Source: Methanobacteriota archaeon (lineage in GTDB: Archaea > Thermoplasmatota > Poseidoniia > Poseidoniales > Poseidoniaceae). Taken from it: a stretch of DNA of 60,072 nt. Below the pieces are notes generated by a model. It was given only the letters and a program-made list of their open reading frames with translations. It searched no databases and had not been told where the DNA came from. Shown piece after piece: positions 45,452 through 54,657 of the stretch; the stretch's first letter is position 1, and each line of letters starts with the position of its first letter. The translations under genes were made by a program, and so were the position numbers. The stretch lies in assembly GCA_002720095.2 (NCBI GenBank), contig PBGP02000007.1, forward strand, positions 1 to 60,072, in the 5' to 3' direction.

Positions 45452-45709
45452 GTGTCAGACGAATATAAAGCTGTACTTTGCTGGACGGGTGAGCAAACTG
45501 AGGTAGAAATTTTAGCGAATACACTAAAAGTTGATGATCCAGAATCATTTATTCTTGAGAGTATTACATTTGACAATATGAGTGCAGAATTAAGAGTAAC
45601 AGTCATTTCAAAATCTCCATCTAGTTTACGTTCAACGGTTGATGATATTTTGACTTGTTTAATGGCAGCAAATTCTACATTATCTACAATTGAATTTAGC
45701 AGTGAATGA
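45452..45709 (+). CDS. pcc1: KEOPS complex subunit Pcc1
   Basis: An 85-residue protein starting at GTG 45452. It fits the Pcc1/CTAG family in length and pattern: N-terminal strand AVLCWT, AEILANTLKVDDPES-like helix, LRVTVISKSPSSLRSTVDDILTCL with a typical Ser-Leu-Arg-x-Thr turn and a C-terminal helix. Pcc1 is the dimerisation subunit of KEOPS, which makes the t6A modification of tRNAs reading ANN codons. The other KEOPS genes are not in the window. Confidence 0.82.
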   Translation: MSDEYKAVLCWTGEQTEVEILANTLKVDDPESFILESITFDNMSAELRVTVISKSPSSLRSTVDDILTCLMAANSTLSTIEFSSE

Positions 45710-45725
45710 TGAAAGGTGATAACCG

Positions 45726-46232
45726 ATGATAATTGATAGAATTTGGGCTATGCCTAATAAGTGGACTTTCACAATCAAACCAATACGTAATTTACTAAAT
45801 GAGGAAATAGATTCTGGATTATGGTGTGATCCGTTTGCGGGCAAAAATAGCCCAGCAGATATTAAAAACGATTTAAATGAAAAAATGGACGCAGATTATC
45901 ATATGGATGCTTTAGAATTTTTAAAGTCATTAGAGAGTGATTCATTTGATGGTGTACTATTTGATCCACCATATTCAATCACTCAAGCAAAACAGTGCTA
46001 CGAAGGGTATGGAATGGAGCTACTTGAGATAAAACCCACTATGATGAATTATTGGTCAGGATGTAAAAATGAAATTGCCAGAATTTTGAAAGTGAATGGT
46101 AAAGCAATTTGTTTTGGATGGTCTAGTATGGGGTTAGGTAAAAATAGAGGCTTTGAGATGAAAAGGATACTTCTTGTTCCACATGGAGGTTCAAAAAATG
46201 ATACAATATGTACAGTTGAAATAAAAAAATGA
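45726..46232 (+). CDS. Orphan DNA N6-adenine methyltransferase-like protein, phage type
   Basis: A 168-residue protein with the catalytic motif DPPY (residues 80-83) in DGVLFDPPYS, preceded by WCDPFAGKNSPADI and NDLN. This arrangement resembles small methyltransferases of marine phages and viruses, which begin with a DPFA block and have DYHMDALEF before the catalytic motif, as here. It probably methylates adenine (or cytosine N4) in DNA. There is no restriction enzyme or specificity subunit beside it, so it is an orphan. It follows pcc1 by 16 bases and is followed by the phosphoesterase gene after 10 bases, so it is integrated in a chromosomal operon. Confidence 0.7.
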   Translation: MIIDRIWAMPNKWTFTIKPIRNLLNEEIDSGLWCDPFAGKNSPADIKNDLNEKMDADYHMDALEFLKSLESDSFDGVLFDPPYSITQAKQCYEGYGMELLEIKPTMMNYWSGCKNEIARILKVNGKAICFGWSSMGLGKNRGFEMKRILLVPHGGSKNDTICTVEIKK

Positions 46233-46242
46233 GGAGAATAAT

Positions 46243-47397
46243 ATGGTTTCTGCAAAATCAAAATCATTAAATATGTACATTGGTAGAAAATTTAAATCTT
46301 TTTTTTTAATTTTCTTATTTCTAACAAGTCTTATCTTTATTGATGTCAATACTACTGATTATGGGATCGAAGGATGTGAAAAAAATGTAGCAGTAAATGA
46401 TGAGAATACTAATTCAACAAATATAACATTCATCGCTTTCGGAGATAGCCAGCACTGGGATTCCACTAATAGTCAAAATGATTATCAAGTTGAAGCGCTA
46501 AATCATTTTACAGAAAAATTATCCTGGAGTGATGCGGGATATGAAGAATTAGGTGAAATATCGGATATCAGAGGTGTAATAATGGCCGGAGACATAACTC
46601 AAAATGGTCGTGATGGACGTGTATTTTCAGACGACGAATATGGTGAATTCATAGAAAGATATGGTTTATGTGGTAATAAAAAATTGAAATATCCAATTTA
46701 TGAAGGCTACGGAAATCATGATTACTATCAGTGGAGTGATATCTTTTATAGGATTCCTCAAGATCATCCTGTCATTGAATCCGTATCAATTAGAAATGAA
46801 TATCGTTCTAATTTAACGAATACTGCTCCAGGTATGGACGGGCATTATTCATGGGAATGGGACAACATTCATTTTATTCAGCTTAATTTAGCGCCCTCCG
46901 ACATAACTCCTACGTATGAAGAGGGTGGTTATAGAGACCCTCACAATGCTTTAACTTTTATGAAAAATGATATGGACGAACATGTTGTTGGAACGAGTAA
47001 AAAAGTCATGTTAATTGCTCATTATGGCCCATGGGCATGGAGAGAATGGGATGAAGCCCAAATTACAAACTTTTGTCAAGCGATAGAAGAATATAAATCA
47101 TATATCATAGGTTACATTCATGGGCACTCTCATTCAACTAAGGTTTATAATTGGTGCGAAATTACAATTTTCAACTCTGGTTCGCCATATCATGATGACA
47201 AAATACATACATCATATAATGAAGATTTCAGAGGCAGGTTTACATTATTTAGAATCACACAGAATATTACTAACGATATAAGGTTAATTGCAGTGGATGT
47301 TTCATGGTCTGTGGAAAATTATGTTGAGGGAGACATTGATACTCTCGATCTAAAAATGAAAGAATGGAATGGTTACCCATATGTTGAATATTTTTGA
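46243..47397 (+). CDS. Secreted calcineurin-like metallophosphoesterase
   Basis: A 384-residue protein with an N-terminal signal or anchor (about residues 18-36). The metallophosphoesterase motifs are present: FIAFGDSQHW, VIMAGDITQNG, YEGYGNHDYY, LIAHYGPW, and YIHGHSHSTK, which supply the two-metal site. It may release phosphate from organic phosphate outside the cell, useful in phosphate-poor seawater. Substrate unknown. A ribosome-binding GGAGAA precedes the ATG. Three ATG codons lie within the first twelve residues, so the exact start is uncertain. Confidence 0.83.
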   Translation: MVSAKSKSLNMYIGRKFKSFFLIFLFLTSLIFIDVNTTDYGIEGCEKNVAVNDENTNSTNITFIAFGDSQHWDSTNSQNDYQVEALNHFTEKLSWSDAGYEELGEISDIRGVIMAGDITQNGRDGRVFSDDEYGEFIERYGLCGNKKLKYPIYEGYGNHDYYQWSDIFYRIPQDHPVIESVSIRNEYRSNLTNTAPGMDGHYSWEWDNIHFIQLNLAPSDITPTYEEGGYRDPHNALTFMKNDMDEHVVGTSKKVMLIAHYGPWAWREWDEAQITNFCQAIEEYKSYIIGYIHGHSHSTKVYNWCEITIFNSGSPYHDDKIHTSYNEDFRGRFTLFRITQNITNDIRLIAVDVSWSVENYVEGDIDTLDLKMKEWNGYPYVEYF

Positions 47398-47448
47398 ATA
47401 TTAAATTTCTAATAGATGAATTGAAATGACTAACCTTGTACAGGTGCT

Positions 47449-48393
47449 GTGAAACCGAAGACAATAGTGCTACCTCATGACCGCATTTCGGAATTAATCG
47501 ATAAAGAAGGGAATTTCTCTGAGCGTTTGAAGAGAAGTATTGATTTGTGGGCTGCCGCGCTCATGAATGATGATGGTCTAACCCATCCAGTTAGTGATGA
47601 CGGAATTGTTTTAAAAGCACAAATTAAGGCTAAGGAAAATGGGGTTTTCGTGGGACAAAAAGTAATTGAACACATATCTAATTTTTGGGCACCATCTTTA
47701 ATTTTTAAGTGGTTTTTTAATGAATCATCAGAGGTTTCAAAAGGAGACATCTTAGCTGAAGTTACTGGAAAGCAACTACAATTACTAAAACTTGAAAGGC
47801 CAATATTAAATATTCTTGGTAGGTTATCTGGAATCGCTACAAGTTCTAGAAGATGGACATGTTCAAGTCAAATCCCTATAGCCGCAACAAGAAAAACAAC
47901 TTGGGGTTTACTTGACAAATTAGCAGTTAATTCAGGAGGGGCATTAACACATAGATTGGACAGAGAAGATGCTTTAATGATAAAAGAAAACGATTTATGT
48001 GCTAATTATTTTAACTTAGATCAAGAAGATAGGATAAAATATGCTTTAGAAGATTTATTAATCGAAGAATCCAGTTCATTCGTTATCATTGAGGTTACCA
48101 ATAAAAAGCAAGCCATAATGGCCGCAAAAACATGGAAAAAGCTTGATATGAATCAACCTTTGACAATAATGTTAGATAATATTGACGTTATCAATTGCAA
48201 TGAAATTATCAACACAATTAAAAATCTAAACTTAGATGAAAATTTATTTTTCGAGGCAAGCGGAGGAATAAAATTTGAGAATATCGACCAATGGAATGAT
48301 TCATTAGTAAATGTAATATCTACAAGTAGTATTCATAGGGGCACTAGACCATTAGACATTTCATTATTAATTTTGGAGGATTCAAATGTCTAA
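47449..48393 (+). CDS. nadC: Nicotinate-nucleotide pyrophosphorylase (quinolinate phosphoribosyltransferase)
   Basis: A 314-residue NadC-family enzyme. Motifs: ILNILGRLSGIAT, AATRKTTWGLLDKLAV, GGALTHRLDREDALMIKEND, and the C-terminal FFEASGGI. It makes nicotinate mononucleotide from quinolinate and PRPP in NAD synthesis. It is somewhat longer than typical (about 280). The usual TRKTTPG has Trp for Pro. The start is GTG 47449. It overlaps the CoA-pathway ligase gene by eight bases, so both cofactor genes are coupled. Confidence 0.87.
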   Translation: MKPKTIVLPHDRISELIDKEGNFSERLKRSIDLWAAALMNDDGLTHPVSDDGIVLKAQIKAKENGVFVGQKVIEHISNFWAPSLIFKWFFNESSEVSKGDILAEVTGKQLQLLKLERPILNILGRLSGIATSSRRWTCSSQIPIAATRKTTWGLLDKLAVNSGGALTHRLDREDALMIKENDLCANYFNLDQEDRIKYALEDLLIEESSSFVIIEVTNKKQAIMAAKTWKKLDMNQPLTIMLDNIDVINCNEIINTIKNLNLDENLFFEASGGIKFENIDQWNDSLVNVISTSSIHRGTRPLDISLLILEDSNV

Positions 48394-49189
48394 TTTCATT
48401 CCTAATTCACATCCCAGAAAAGAATCACTAGACCGCCGCTATCAATTGGAGAGAGCTTCAGAAAAAGGGCTTCTGGCGGGAACAGCTATGATTGCACACG
48501 GAAGGGGAGAAGCATTTGATTATTTATTAGGAGAGCAGACAATCCCTATCGCTGAAGAAGCAACTATTCAAGCCGCAATAATGTTGAAATCTGCAACTAG
48601 ACCAATAATTAGTGTTAATGGTAATACAGTAATCTTGGCGGGTGAAGAGTTAATTGCATGTGCGGCGTTATTGTCTTGTCCGATTGAGGTAAATATTTAC
48701 TACAGATCTAACGAAAGAGTATCAGGTTTAATTGGATATTTAGAAGTCTGCAGGAAATTTGTTTCAGAACACCCTCCTTCAAACTGGCAAAGATCACCAG
48801 AAGAATGGATGAATTTAGTTAACGATGTTTTGATTCTAGGTGCATATGCAGATGGTTTGATTCCAGGTTTAGAAGGACCTAGAGCTACTTGTGATGTAAA
48901 TGGAATTTTAGCTGCAGATGTGATTTTAGTTCCTTTAGAAGATGGTGACAGATGTCAAGCATTGATTAACATGGGACTAAAAGTAATAGTTGTTGATTTA
49001 AATCCAATTTCGCGTTCTTCTTTAATGTCAACTATTGCAATTGTAGATGACGTAACCCGATTTAGTAGAAATCTAAAAAAGAATTTATTGAATTTTCAAC
49101 GATTAAAAAGGAAAAAATGGGAAAATAAAAAGGCGTTACAAAATGCACTTGATAATATTAATAATCGCTTGCAAAATCTAATCGAGTAA
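48386..49189 (+). CDS. 4-phosphopantoate--beta-alanine ligase (phosphopantothenate synthetase)
   Basis: A 267-residue member of the DUF137 family. The opening IPNSHPRKESL, then AHGRGEAFDYLLGE, and ISVNGNT are typical. It joins 4-phosphopantoate and beta-alanine using ATP, the archaeal route to CoA that replaces bacterial pantothenate synthetase. Length fits the family. The start ATG 48386 overlaps nadC by eight bases. The end overlaps the end of the convergent leuB-like gene by 12 bases. Confidence 0.9.
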   Translation: MSNFIPNSHPRKESLDRRYQLERASEKGLLAGTAMIAHGRGEAFDYLLGEQTIPIAEEATIQAAIMLKSATRPIISVNGNTVILAGEELIACAALLSCPIEVNIYYRSNERVSGLIGYLEVCRKFVSEHPPSNWQRSPEEWMNLVNDVLILGAYADGLIPGLEGPRATCDVNGILAADVILVPLEDGDRCQALINMGLKVIVVDLNPISRSSLMSTIAIVDDVTRFSRNLKKNLLNFQRLKRKKWENKKALQNALDNINNRLQNLIE

Positions 49190-50350
49190 AACTTTCAGCC
49201 TTTTTACTAAATCGTCACCAACCTCAGAAGTTGTTGCATTACCACCTAAATCATAGGTTACTACTTTCCTCCCTTTAATTTGATCACTGACAGCATTATG
49301 TACTATATCGCTAATTCGAACTAATTCTTTACTATTTTTCGTATCTCCTAACCACTTTAACATCATCTGTAAAGAATTAATTGTAGCGATAGGATTAACC
49401 ATATTTTTTCCTGCATATTTTGGAGAAGAACCATGTACTGGCTCAAACAAAGCGTTTGAGTCTCCTATATTTCCACTAGCGGCCATACCCATTCCTCCTT
49501 GTAAAACACTCCCTAAATCTGTAGCGATATCTCCGAACATGTTGGAAGTGACAACTACATCAAATTCTTCTGGGTTCCTAATCAACCACATTGTAAAAGC
49601 ATCTATGTAAGCATAATTGGTACTAATGTTTGAATATTTTTTTGACTCCTCATCGAAGATTCTTCGAAATAACTGACAACCTCTAGCAACATTACTTTTA
49701 TCTACACATGTTACACTTTTTTTCTTATCATTGGGCGCTCCATTTCTTTTAGACGCTATCTCAAACGCTTTTGATACAATTCTTCTAGAACCATTCTCGC
49801 TAATTGGTCTAGGATCCCATGCAATTTCTCCGGATAGTCCAGGAAAATCAAGTTCAGGGGATTCAAAGAAGTCTTCTCCAAGTGATCTTGCCCTAGACCT
49901 TTGTAAAGCGCCGTAATATAATCCTTCAGTATTCTCTCTTAAGATACACATATCAACATTCTTAGAATCCCATACTGTACGATACTTACCGTGGATTTTA
50001 TGTTGTACTCCTTCAAATAGTTTAATTGGTCTTACGTTAGCATACAAGTCTAATCCTGATCTCAATCCTAGAACAACTTCTCCACCAGCTAAATCACCGT
50101 TTTTTCTTATTGCACCAGGCCAACCAATTGCACCTAAGAGAATAGAATCTGCATTTTTGCACCTTTCAAATGAGCCTTCTTCCCATTCTTTACCAGTTTC
50201 AAGAAAATATTTTCCACCACATTCAATTGTCTCGTAATTAAACCCAATAGAGGTTTTTTCATTAATCAAATCTAAAATTTTTCTTGCCTGATTTATCACT
50301 TCTGGACCCGTTCCGTCGCCAGGAAGTAACACCACGGAATAATCAGCCAT
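49178..50350 (-). CDS. Isocitrate/3-isopropylmalate dehydrogenase family (LeuB-like)
   Basis: A 390-residue beta-decarboxylating dehydrogenase. It has the N-terminal LLPGDGTGPEV, RENTEGLYYG, the metal-binding VTSNMFGDIATDLGS, and FEPVHGSSPKYAGKN. These bind malate-type substrates, Mg and NAD(P). It is most like 3-isopropylmalate dehydrogenase of leucine synthesis, but homoisocitrate, tartrate or isocitrate dehydrogenase activity cannot be excluded. No leuACD genes are beside it. ATG 50350 gives the usual N-terminus. Confidence 0.85.
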   Translation of the reverse strand: MADYSVVLLPGDGTGPEVINQARKILDLINEKTSIGFNYETIECGGKYFLETGKEWEEGSFERCKNADSILLGAIGWPGAIRKNGDLAGGEVVLGLRSGLDLYANVRPIKLFEGVQHKIHGKYRTVWDSKNVDMCILRENTEGLYYGALQRSRARSLGEDFFESPELDFPGLSGEIAWDPRPISENGSRRIVSKAFEIASKRNGAPNDKKKSVTCVDKSNVARGCQLFRRIFDEESKKYSNISTNYAYIDAFTMWLIRNPEEFDVVVTSNMFGDIATDLGSVLQGGMGMAASGNIGDSNALFEPVHGSSPKYAGKNMVNPIATINSLQMMLKWLGDTKNSKELVRISDIVHNAVSDQIKGRKVVTYDLGGNATTSEVGDDLVKRLKVLLD

Positions 50351-50446
50351 AGGACCTCCAAAGATAACCTGTACTTGAATTAACTTATGTCATTTAATGG
50401 AAAAACAAGAGGAGAGTTCATCAACCCCCTAGTATAAGTCTGTTTA

Positions 50447-51070
50447 ATGAAGGACAGTCATCTGCCAGAAGATCACGGTTCTGGAGAAGTGGAATCTATC
50501 TCTTTGCCCGATTCAGTTATGCGGATGTGGGACCTGATGTTAGCTGTAGACCCAAAATGGGATTTCAGAGAATGGTTACATGAAAGGGCTGTAGACGAGT
50601 TAGAACTTTTAGCAATCGATTTGAAAAAAGAAAAATTACGGGCCAGTCAGAAAATATTCCGCTTAGATAATTTGAGTCGTAGGCTAAGCCCTCCCAAATT
50701 TCAAAAAGACAATTATCAAACAAATTTATTTGATGTATTTGATTTTGAGACCAAAAATATTGACGATACGGAGAAAGAAGATGAATCATATGAACCAAGT
50801 TTTTTAAGGCATTTATCTGAACTTTTCAACACAAATAAAAATATCGAACTTCCAGATGACGATCCTTTACTCGCCGTGACTAGCCAAATAGTTTTAATGG
50901 AATTAGAAAAAGCTAAATCAAAGGATAAAGGAGCATTGACAATAAATCAGATTACAAGTATTTTAGAAAAAAGAGATATTAGCATTGCTGAAATTGAAGA
51001 GGCAATAAATTTTCTATTGTGCCAAGAAAAAATTGTTGAAATAGATGATGACGTATTCATGGCGACTTAA
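50447..51070 (+). CDS. Hypothetical protein, possible winged-helix C-terminus
   Basis: A 207-residue acidic soluble protein, not recognised. An N-terminal helical part (about 20-75) is followed by a disordered-looking acidic linker (80-120). The last 65 residues (TINQITSILEKRDI, then IEEAINFLLCQEKIVEID) have the helix-turn-helix-wing rhythm of winged-helix domains. It might act in DNA or protein binding. It overlaps the end of the convergent glycosyltransferase gene by 14 bases. Its upstream sequence has ACCCCCTAGT at 50424-50433, also seen before the cyclophilin gene. Confidence 0.55.
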   Translation: MKDSHLPEDHGSGEVESISLPDSVMRMWDLMLAVDPKWDFREWLHERAVDELELLAIDLKKEKLRASQKIFRLDNLSRRLSPPKFQKDNYQTNLFDVFDFETKNIDDTEKEDESYEPSFLRHLSELFNTNKNIELPDDDPLLAVTSQIVLMELEKAKSKDKGALTINQITSILEKRDISIAEIEEAINFLLCQEKIVEIDDDVFMAT

Positions 51071-52226
51071 ACTGTTGATAGGCTTCTATTAATTTTTTTG
51101 ATTGAGAATCCCAATCTAAAATATTTTCAAACTTACCGTAAGGGAATTTATTTTTTTGATCCTTTTCTGAATAATTTGTCCAACTGTCACTTAGTTCTAA
51201 GATTATTTTTGAGATTGCATCGGTATCATTGTCACTAACATCCCAACCCCAATCATACTTTTCACATACTTTTGACGCCAGGGAATTTGAATTTACTATA
51301 GCCTTTTTACCACAAGCAACTGAGGAAAACAATTTCGCAGGAATAGTATGTTCAATATTACCTCTTTTACTTGAATATACACAAAATTGAATACTGCATT
51401 CGTCCATTAAACCTTTTAATTCAGTGTGAGAATATCTTCCCGTAATGGTAACATCGATTTCAGGATTTTTTTTAAATAATTTTTCGATATTCTTCGCTTC
51501 AGCACCACCTCCAGCAATTCTCAACTTAGGTCGTACAGATTTGTTGATTCGTTTGAGAGCCATAATCAAAGATTTGAACATATTAATGTCTCTTAAATTT
51601 CCGAAATATCCTAATGTAAATTCTTCTGGATACTTCCACGAGTTAGGATAATTATTCTCTGCATTCATTATTACAACGATATCATTTCTCCAGCTTTTGT
51701 AAATTTCCTTAAATCCTCTTTTGTTTCCAATACCTTCAGTTGCAACAATCAATAAATCAGCTTTTTGTGCATATTTCTTATCTCTTATCTTTAATATTTG
51801 TGAACCTATCTTTCTTATTATTGAATTTGGATTAGGTAGCATTATCCAAGTCCAATATAAGTCATGTGCATCAAAAATAAATTTCCCTTTTTTATTTTTT
51901 TTCCACCATAATCCTACCGAGCAAGTATCTTGATCGTGGCAGTGAATAATATCTACAGGTTTCTCAATCAATCTTTCTTTAACAATTGATCTAAATTTAC
52001 GCAATCCAATACCAGTTTTAAAAATTTTACCATAGGGAACAATTTTGGTTCTAATCCGTTCAATTTTCACTCCATTAAGAACTTCTTTTTGCTCTTTAAT
52101 TTCGTGTCCTCTATCATATGCATAAACTTGTACATCATATCCAGCTAATACCAGCGCTTCAGCTTCTTTTTGGACCCGAGGGTCTGGATCATAGCGGTTT
52201 GAAACAATCATAGCGATATTCGCCAT
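51057..52226 (-). CDS. Glycosyltransferase family 4-like protein
   Basis: A 389-residue GT-B glycosyltransferase. It opens with IAMIVSNRYDPDPRVQKEAEAL, has IIHCHDQDT in the N-terminal domain, and a C-terminal nucleotide-sugar site with LGYFGNLRD, RIAGGGAEAKNI and an ExxxxxE-like AKLFSSVACGKKAIV. It likely adds a sugar to a surface glycan or glycoprotein. ATG 52226 is preferred to the upstream ATG 52256, which adds ten unrelated residues. It stands alone rather than in a large glycan cluster, though a polysaccharide deacetylase lies at 53816. Confidence 0.85.
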   Translation of the reverse strand: MANIAMIVSNRYDPDPRVQKEAEALVLAGYDVQVYAYDRGHEIKEQKEVLNGVKIERIRTKIVPYGKIFKTGIGLRKFRSIVKERLIEKPVDIIHCHDQDTCSVGLWWKKNKKGKFIFDAHDLYWTWIMLPNPNSIIRKIGSQILKIRDKKYAQKADLLIVATEGIGNKRGFKEIYKSWRNDIVVIMNAENNYPNSWKYPEEFTLGYFGNLRDINMFKSLIMALKRINKSVRPKLRIAGGGAEAKNIEKLFKKNPEIDVTITGRYSHTELKGLMDECSIQFCVYSSKRGNIEHTIPAKLFSSVACGKKAIVNSNSLASKVCEKYDWGWDVSDNDTDAISKIILELSDSWTNYSEKDQKNKFPYGKFENILDWDSQSKKLIEAYQQFKSP

Positions 52227-52332
52227 TACCACTTCCAAACTTTCTTGGGAAATCAACTAAACGGTTGAATTGAACAAAAAATTGTTTTTTATTGCGATTC
52301 TCTTATGGGCATAAACATTTGAGGAGTGTTTA

Positions 52333-52761
52333 ATGCTACCAGATAAACTACATGAATTATCAACAGAAGATAGGTTTTCTTATGCTAAGTTACTAGCATT
52401 TCTATCTAGAATAGATGGAGAATTAACGTTTGAAGAAATGGCTCTATTCGAATCTAGATTAGGTACTGCAATGCTTCCACCTTCTAAAAGAAAACAAATT
52501 AGGCAATATCTCAAACAACCACCTTCACTTGAGTCTGCACTCAAAGATATGTCGCAAAAAGCTGGAAGGCTAGCCTTACGTGATTCAGTGCTAATGTCTG
52601 CTATTGACGGAGAGATAGATGATGATGAGCTTGAGACCTTGTATGTAATTGCAGAAAAGTTCGGTTTGGAAAAATCCTCAATTTCAGATTTAGTTGAATG
52701 GTGCCAAAGAGGTTGGGCTTGGATGAAGGGTGGCTTTGAAATACTTGAAATGGAAGAGTAA
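52333..52761 (+). CDS. TerB-like helical protein
   Basis: A 142-residue protein with the TerB/tellurite-resistance-like pattern: KLLAFLSRIDGELTFEEMALF in the first half and LMSAIDGEIDDDELETLYVIAEKFGL in the second. These acidic helix-loop repeats bind metal in TerB. Function in archaea is unknown. GAGGAG lies eight bases before the ATG. The THEP1 NTPase gene follows after 82 bases. Confidence 0.7.
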   Translation: MLPDKLHELSTEDRFSYAKLLAFLSRIDGELTFEEMALFESRLGTAMLPPSKRKQIRQYLKQPPSLESALKDMSQKAGRLALRDSVLMSAIDGEIDDDELETLYVIAEKFGLEKSSISDLVEWCQRGWAWMKGGFEILEMEE

Positions 52762-52843
52762 ATATCTTAAGTATCTTTTTTAATTAGAACCTTTGTCATT
52801 AAATTGTCAGAATGGCATTTCGCAAAAAAATGGGGTATAAAGT

Positions 52844-53431
52844 ATGGGAATACAACCAAAAATAGGGATTACTGGATTACCAAGAAGTGGTAAGAGTGGA
52901 GTTCTACAAAAAACTGTTGGTATGCTCATAGAACAAAGAAAAGCTCAATTAATTTCTAAAGGAGAGGAATATGAGAATTATAATATTGTAGGCGGCATGC
53001 TAATGGAGCCTATAAAAAATGAGAAAGGAGAGAGAGTTGGTTTTGAATGTGTTAACTATCAATCAGGAGAACGCGGAGTAATTGCTCATAGGGATATTGA
53101 TTCTAGAATGAGAATTTTAGGTTATGGAATCGATGTAGAAGAGTTAGAAAAAATAGGCGTTCCTGCTATCGAAGAAGCTGCAAGAAAATATGAAGTAATA
53201 ATGATAGATGAAATAGGAAAATTTACGGTAGAATCTGATTTATTTGTCCGCACTGTTCGGGCTGCACTGGAAACAGATAAACCCACTTTAATGACATTGC
53301 ATAAAAAAAGTCGTCATCCATTATTACAGGATGTTAGAAGACGTGATGATGCTAGAGTGTTAGAAGTGACGCCTGTAAATAGACCTCTTCTACCATACAA
53401 GATTCATAAGTTACTCTATGAGGTATATTGA
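52844..53431 (+). CDS. Nucleoside-triphosphatase THEP1 family
   Basis: A 195-residue P-loop NTPase with Walker A GLPRSGKS (residues 11-18), the family stretch GGMLMEPIKNEKGERVGFE, and Walker B VIMIDEIGKF. THEP1-type enzymes hydrolyse ATP, GTP and other NTPs in vitro; the true role is unknown, possibly in RNA or nucleotide handling. Length fits. The small membrane-protein gene begins ten bases after its stop, so the two likely share a transcript. Confidence 0.87.
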   Translation: MGIQPKIGITGLPRSGKSGVLQKTVGMLIEQRKAQLISKGEEYENYNIVGGMLMEPIKNEKGERVGFECVNYQSGERGVIAHRDIDSRMRILGYGIDVEELEKIGVPAIEEAARKYEVIMIDEIGKFTVESDLFVRTVRAALETDKPTLMTLHKKSRHPLLQDVRRRDDARVLEVTPVNRPLLPYKIHKLLYEVY

Positions 53432-53440
53432 GGTATTATT

Positions 53441-53815
53441 ATGAATACGCCTGCATCAGCAGCGCGAAGAATCATATTTGGAACTGGATTGGGACTAATT
53501 GTAGTTTCAGGTTTATTATTTACTATGAATTTTTTACCACCTGTTAGTTGCTCTTCAGAAGAAATAGATTGTATTTCAACTAATTTTTTGGGTTGGCTAA
53601 TTCCAATTTTTGGTATTTTATTTTTTAATATTGGTGTTTTGATGTTTTTTAAACCCAATTTATTTGGTACGTTTATACCAGACACAGCTTATGAGGAAAG
53701 AAGAAATAAGTTTGAAAAAGAGTTATTGGAAGAAGAATCAGAAGACTCCAGATCAAATGAAACTTGGGCATCTCTTGAGAAAAAATTACTTGCTAGTAAG
53801 ATTGAAGAAGAATAG
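53441..53815 (+). CDS. Small two-span membrane protein
   Basis: A 124-residue protein, unrecognised. Two hydrophobic spans (about residues 10-30 and 49-70) flank a short outer loop with two Cys (VSCSS and IDCIS) that could form a disulfide. The C-terminal 45 residues are highly charged and helical. It follows the THEP1 gene closely. It ends directly at the end of the convergent deacetylase gene (53815/53816). Confidence 0.65.
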   Translation: MNTPASAARRIIFGTGLGLIVVSGLLFTMNFLPPVSCSSEEIDCISTNFLGWLIPIFGILFFNIGVLMFFKPNLFGTFIPDTAYEERRNKFEKELLEEESEDSRSNETWASLEKKLLASKIEEE

Positions 53816-54655
53816 TCATTTTAATCTTAGGGGTGGGGTCCAAAAACCATTTTTATGATTAAAATCCAATAAATGCCAATAAACGGTAGTAATCTCAGTT
53901 TTAGGATCTAAGATTTCATGTTCAGTCGCAGATTTAGAATTAGACATTTTTCGCCATCTTTGTCTGGCAAACCCTCTTAAAATAGGAATATGCAATGCTG
54001 GCCCGCATGTTGGGAGAAGTGAAAAAAACGTTGTTAACCATGGCCTTTCCACAATATCAACTTTTTTTATCGCTTTGTCCACTGATTTCCAACCGTTAAA
54101 TCTAAATTTAGTATTTGATTTTCCAGATTTAATAGATAGAAGTATTGTAGGGTTTATTGAAGTATCTAATTCAAATTTTAATTTTTTTAGGACTTCAGCC
54201 ATCCAAGGAGCAATATAACCACCTGGCGCTCTAAACCAAGGTCTCCAAGAACTTCCAGCAAATTCACTTAGTATTTTTTTAGCTTTCTGGAGGTCTTTCT
54301 CAAATAGTTTTTCATTTGGTTCAAATGCAGACCAGCATTTATGTTGATACCCATGACAACCAATTATTATTTTTCCATTATTATTTTTACTTATTGTCAT
54401 TACATTAGCTATTTTTTCTTTAAAAATCCGGCATTCTAGCTGTTTTGCTATTACGAATATAGTTATTGGTATGTGAATATTGTCTAAATGCCATTTCTTG
54501 AATCTACTAATAGCAGAAATCAACTTTTCACTTATCTGCGAATCGTCAATTTTTTTTTTACTTCTCGTAGGATGACCTTGATATTTCGGATGATGAAATA
54601 CATCATCAGAATCAATAGTTAACCAAATCGGAGGAATCTTTCGCATTTTTTTCAT
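53816..54655 (-). CDS. Polysaccharide deacetylase family protein
   Basis: A 279-residue NodB-like protein. The metal-binding triad is visible as TIDSDDVF (Asp) and HGYQH (two His), followed by WFRAPGGY, the catalytic groove motif. It probably removes acetyl groups from an N-acetylated sugar or related substrate. No signal peptide is seen, so it acts inside the cell. It lies two bases after the GNAT acetyltransferase gene, making a possible acetylation/deacetylation pair. Confidence 0.8.
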   Translation of the reverse strand: MKKMRKIPPIWLTIDSDDVFHHPKYQGHPTRSKKKIDDSQISEKLISAISRFKKWHLDNIHIPITIFVIAKQLECRIFKEKIANVMTISKNNNGKIIIGCHGYQHKCWSAFEPNEKLFEKDLQKAKKILSEFAGSSWRPWFRAPGGYIAPWMAEVLKKLKFELDTSINPTILLSIKSGKSNTKFRFNGWKSVDKAIKKVDIVERPWLTTFFSLLPTCGPALHIPILRGFARQRWRKMSNSKSATEHEILDPKTEITTVYWHLLDFNHKNGFWTPPLRLK

Positions 54656-54657
54656 CT

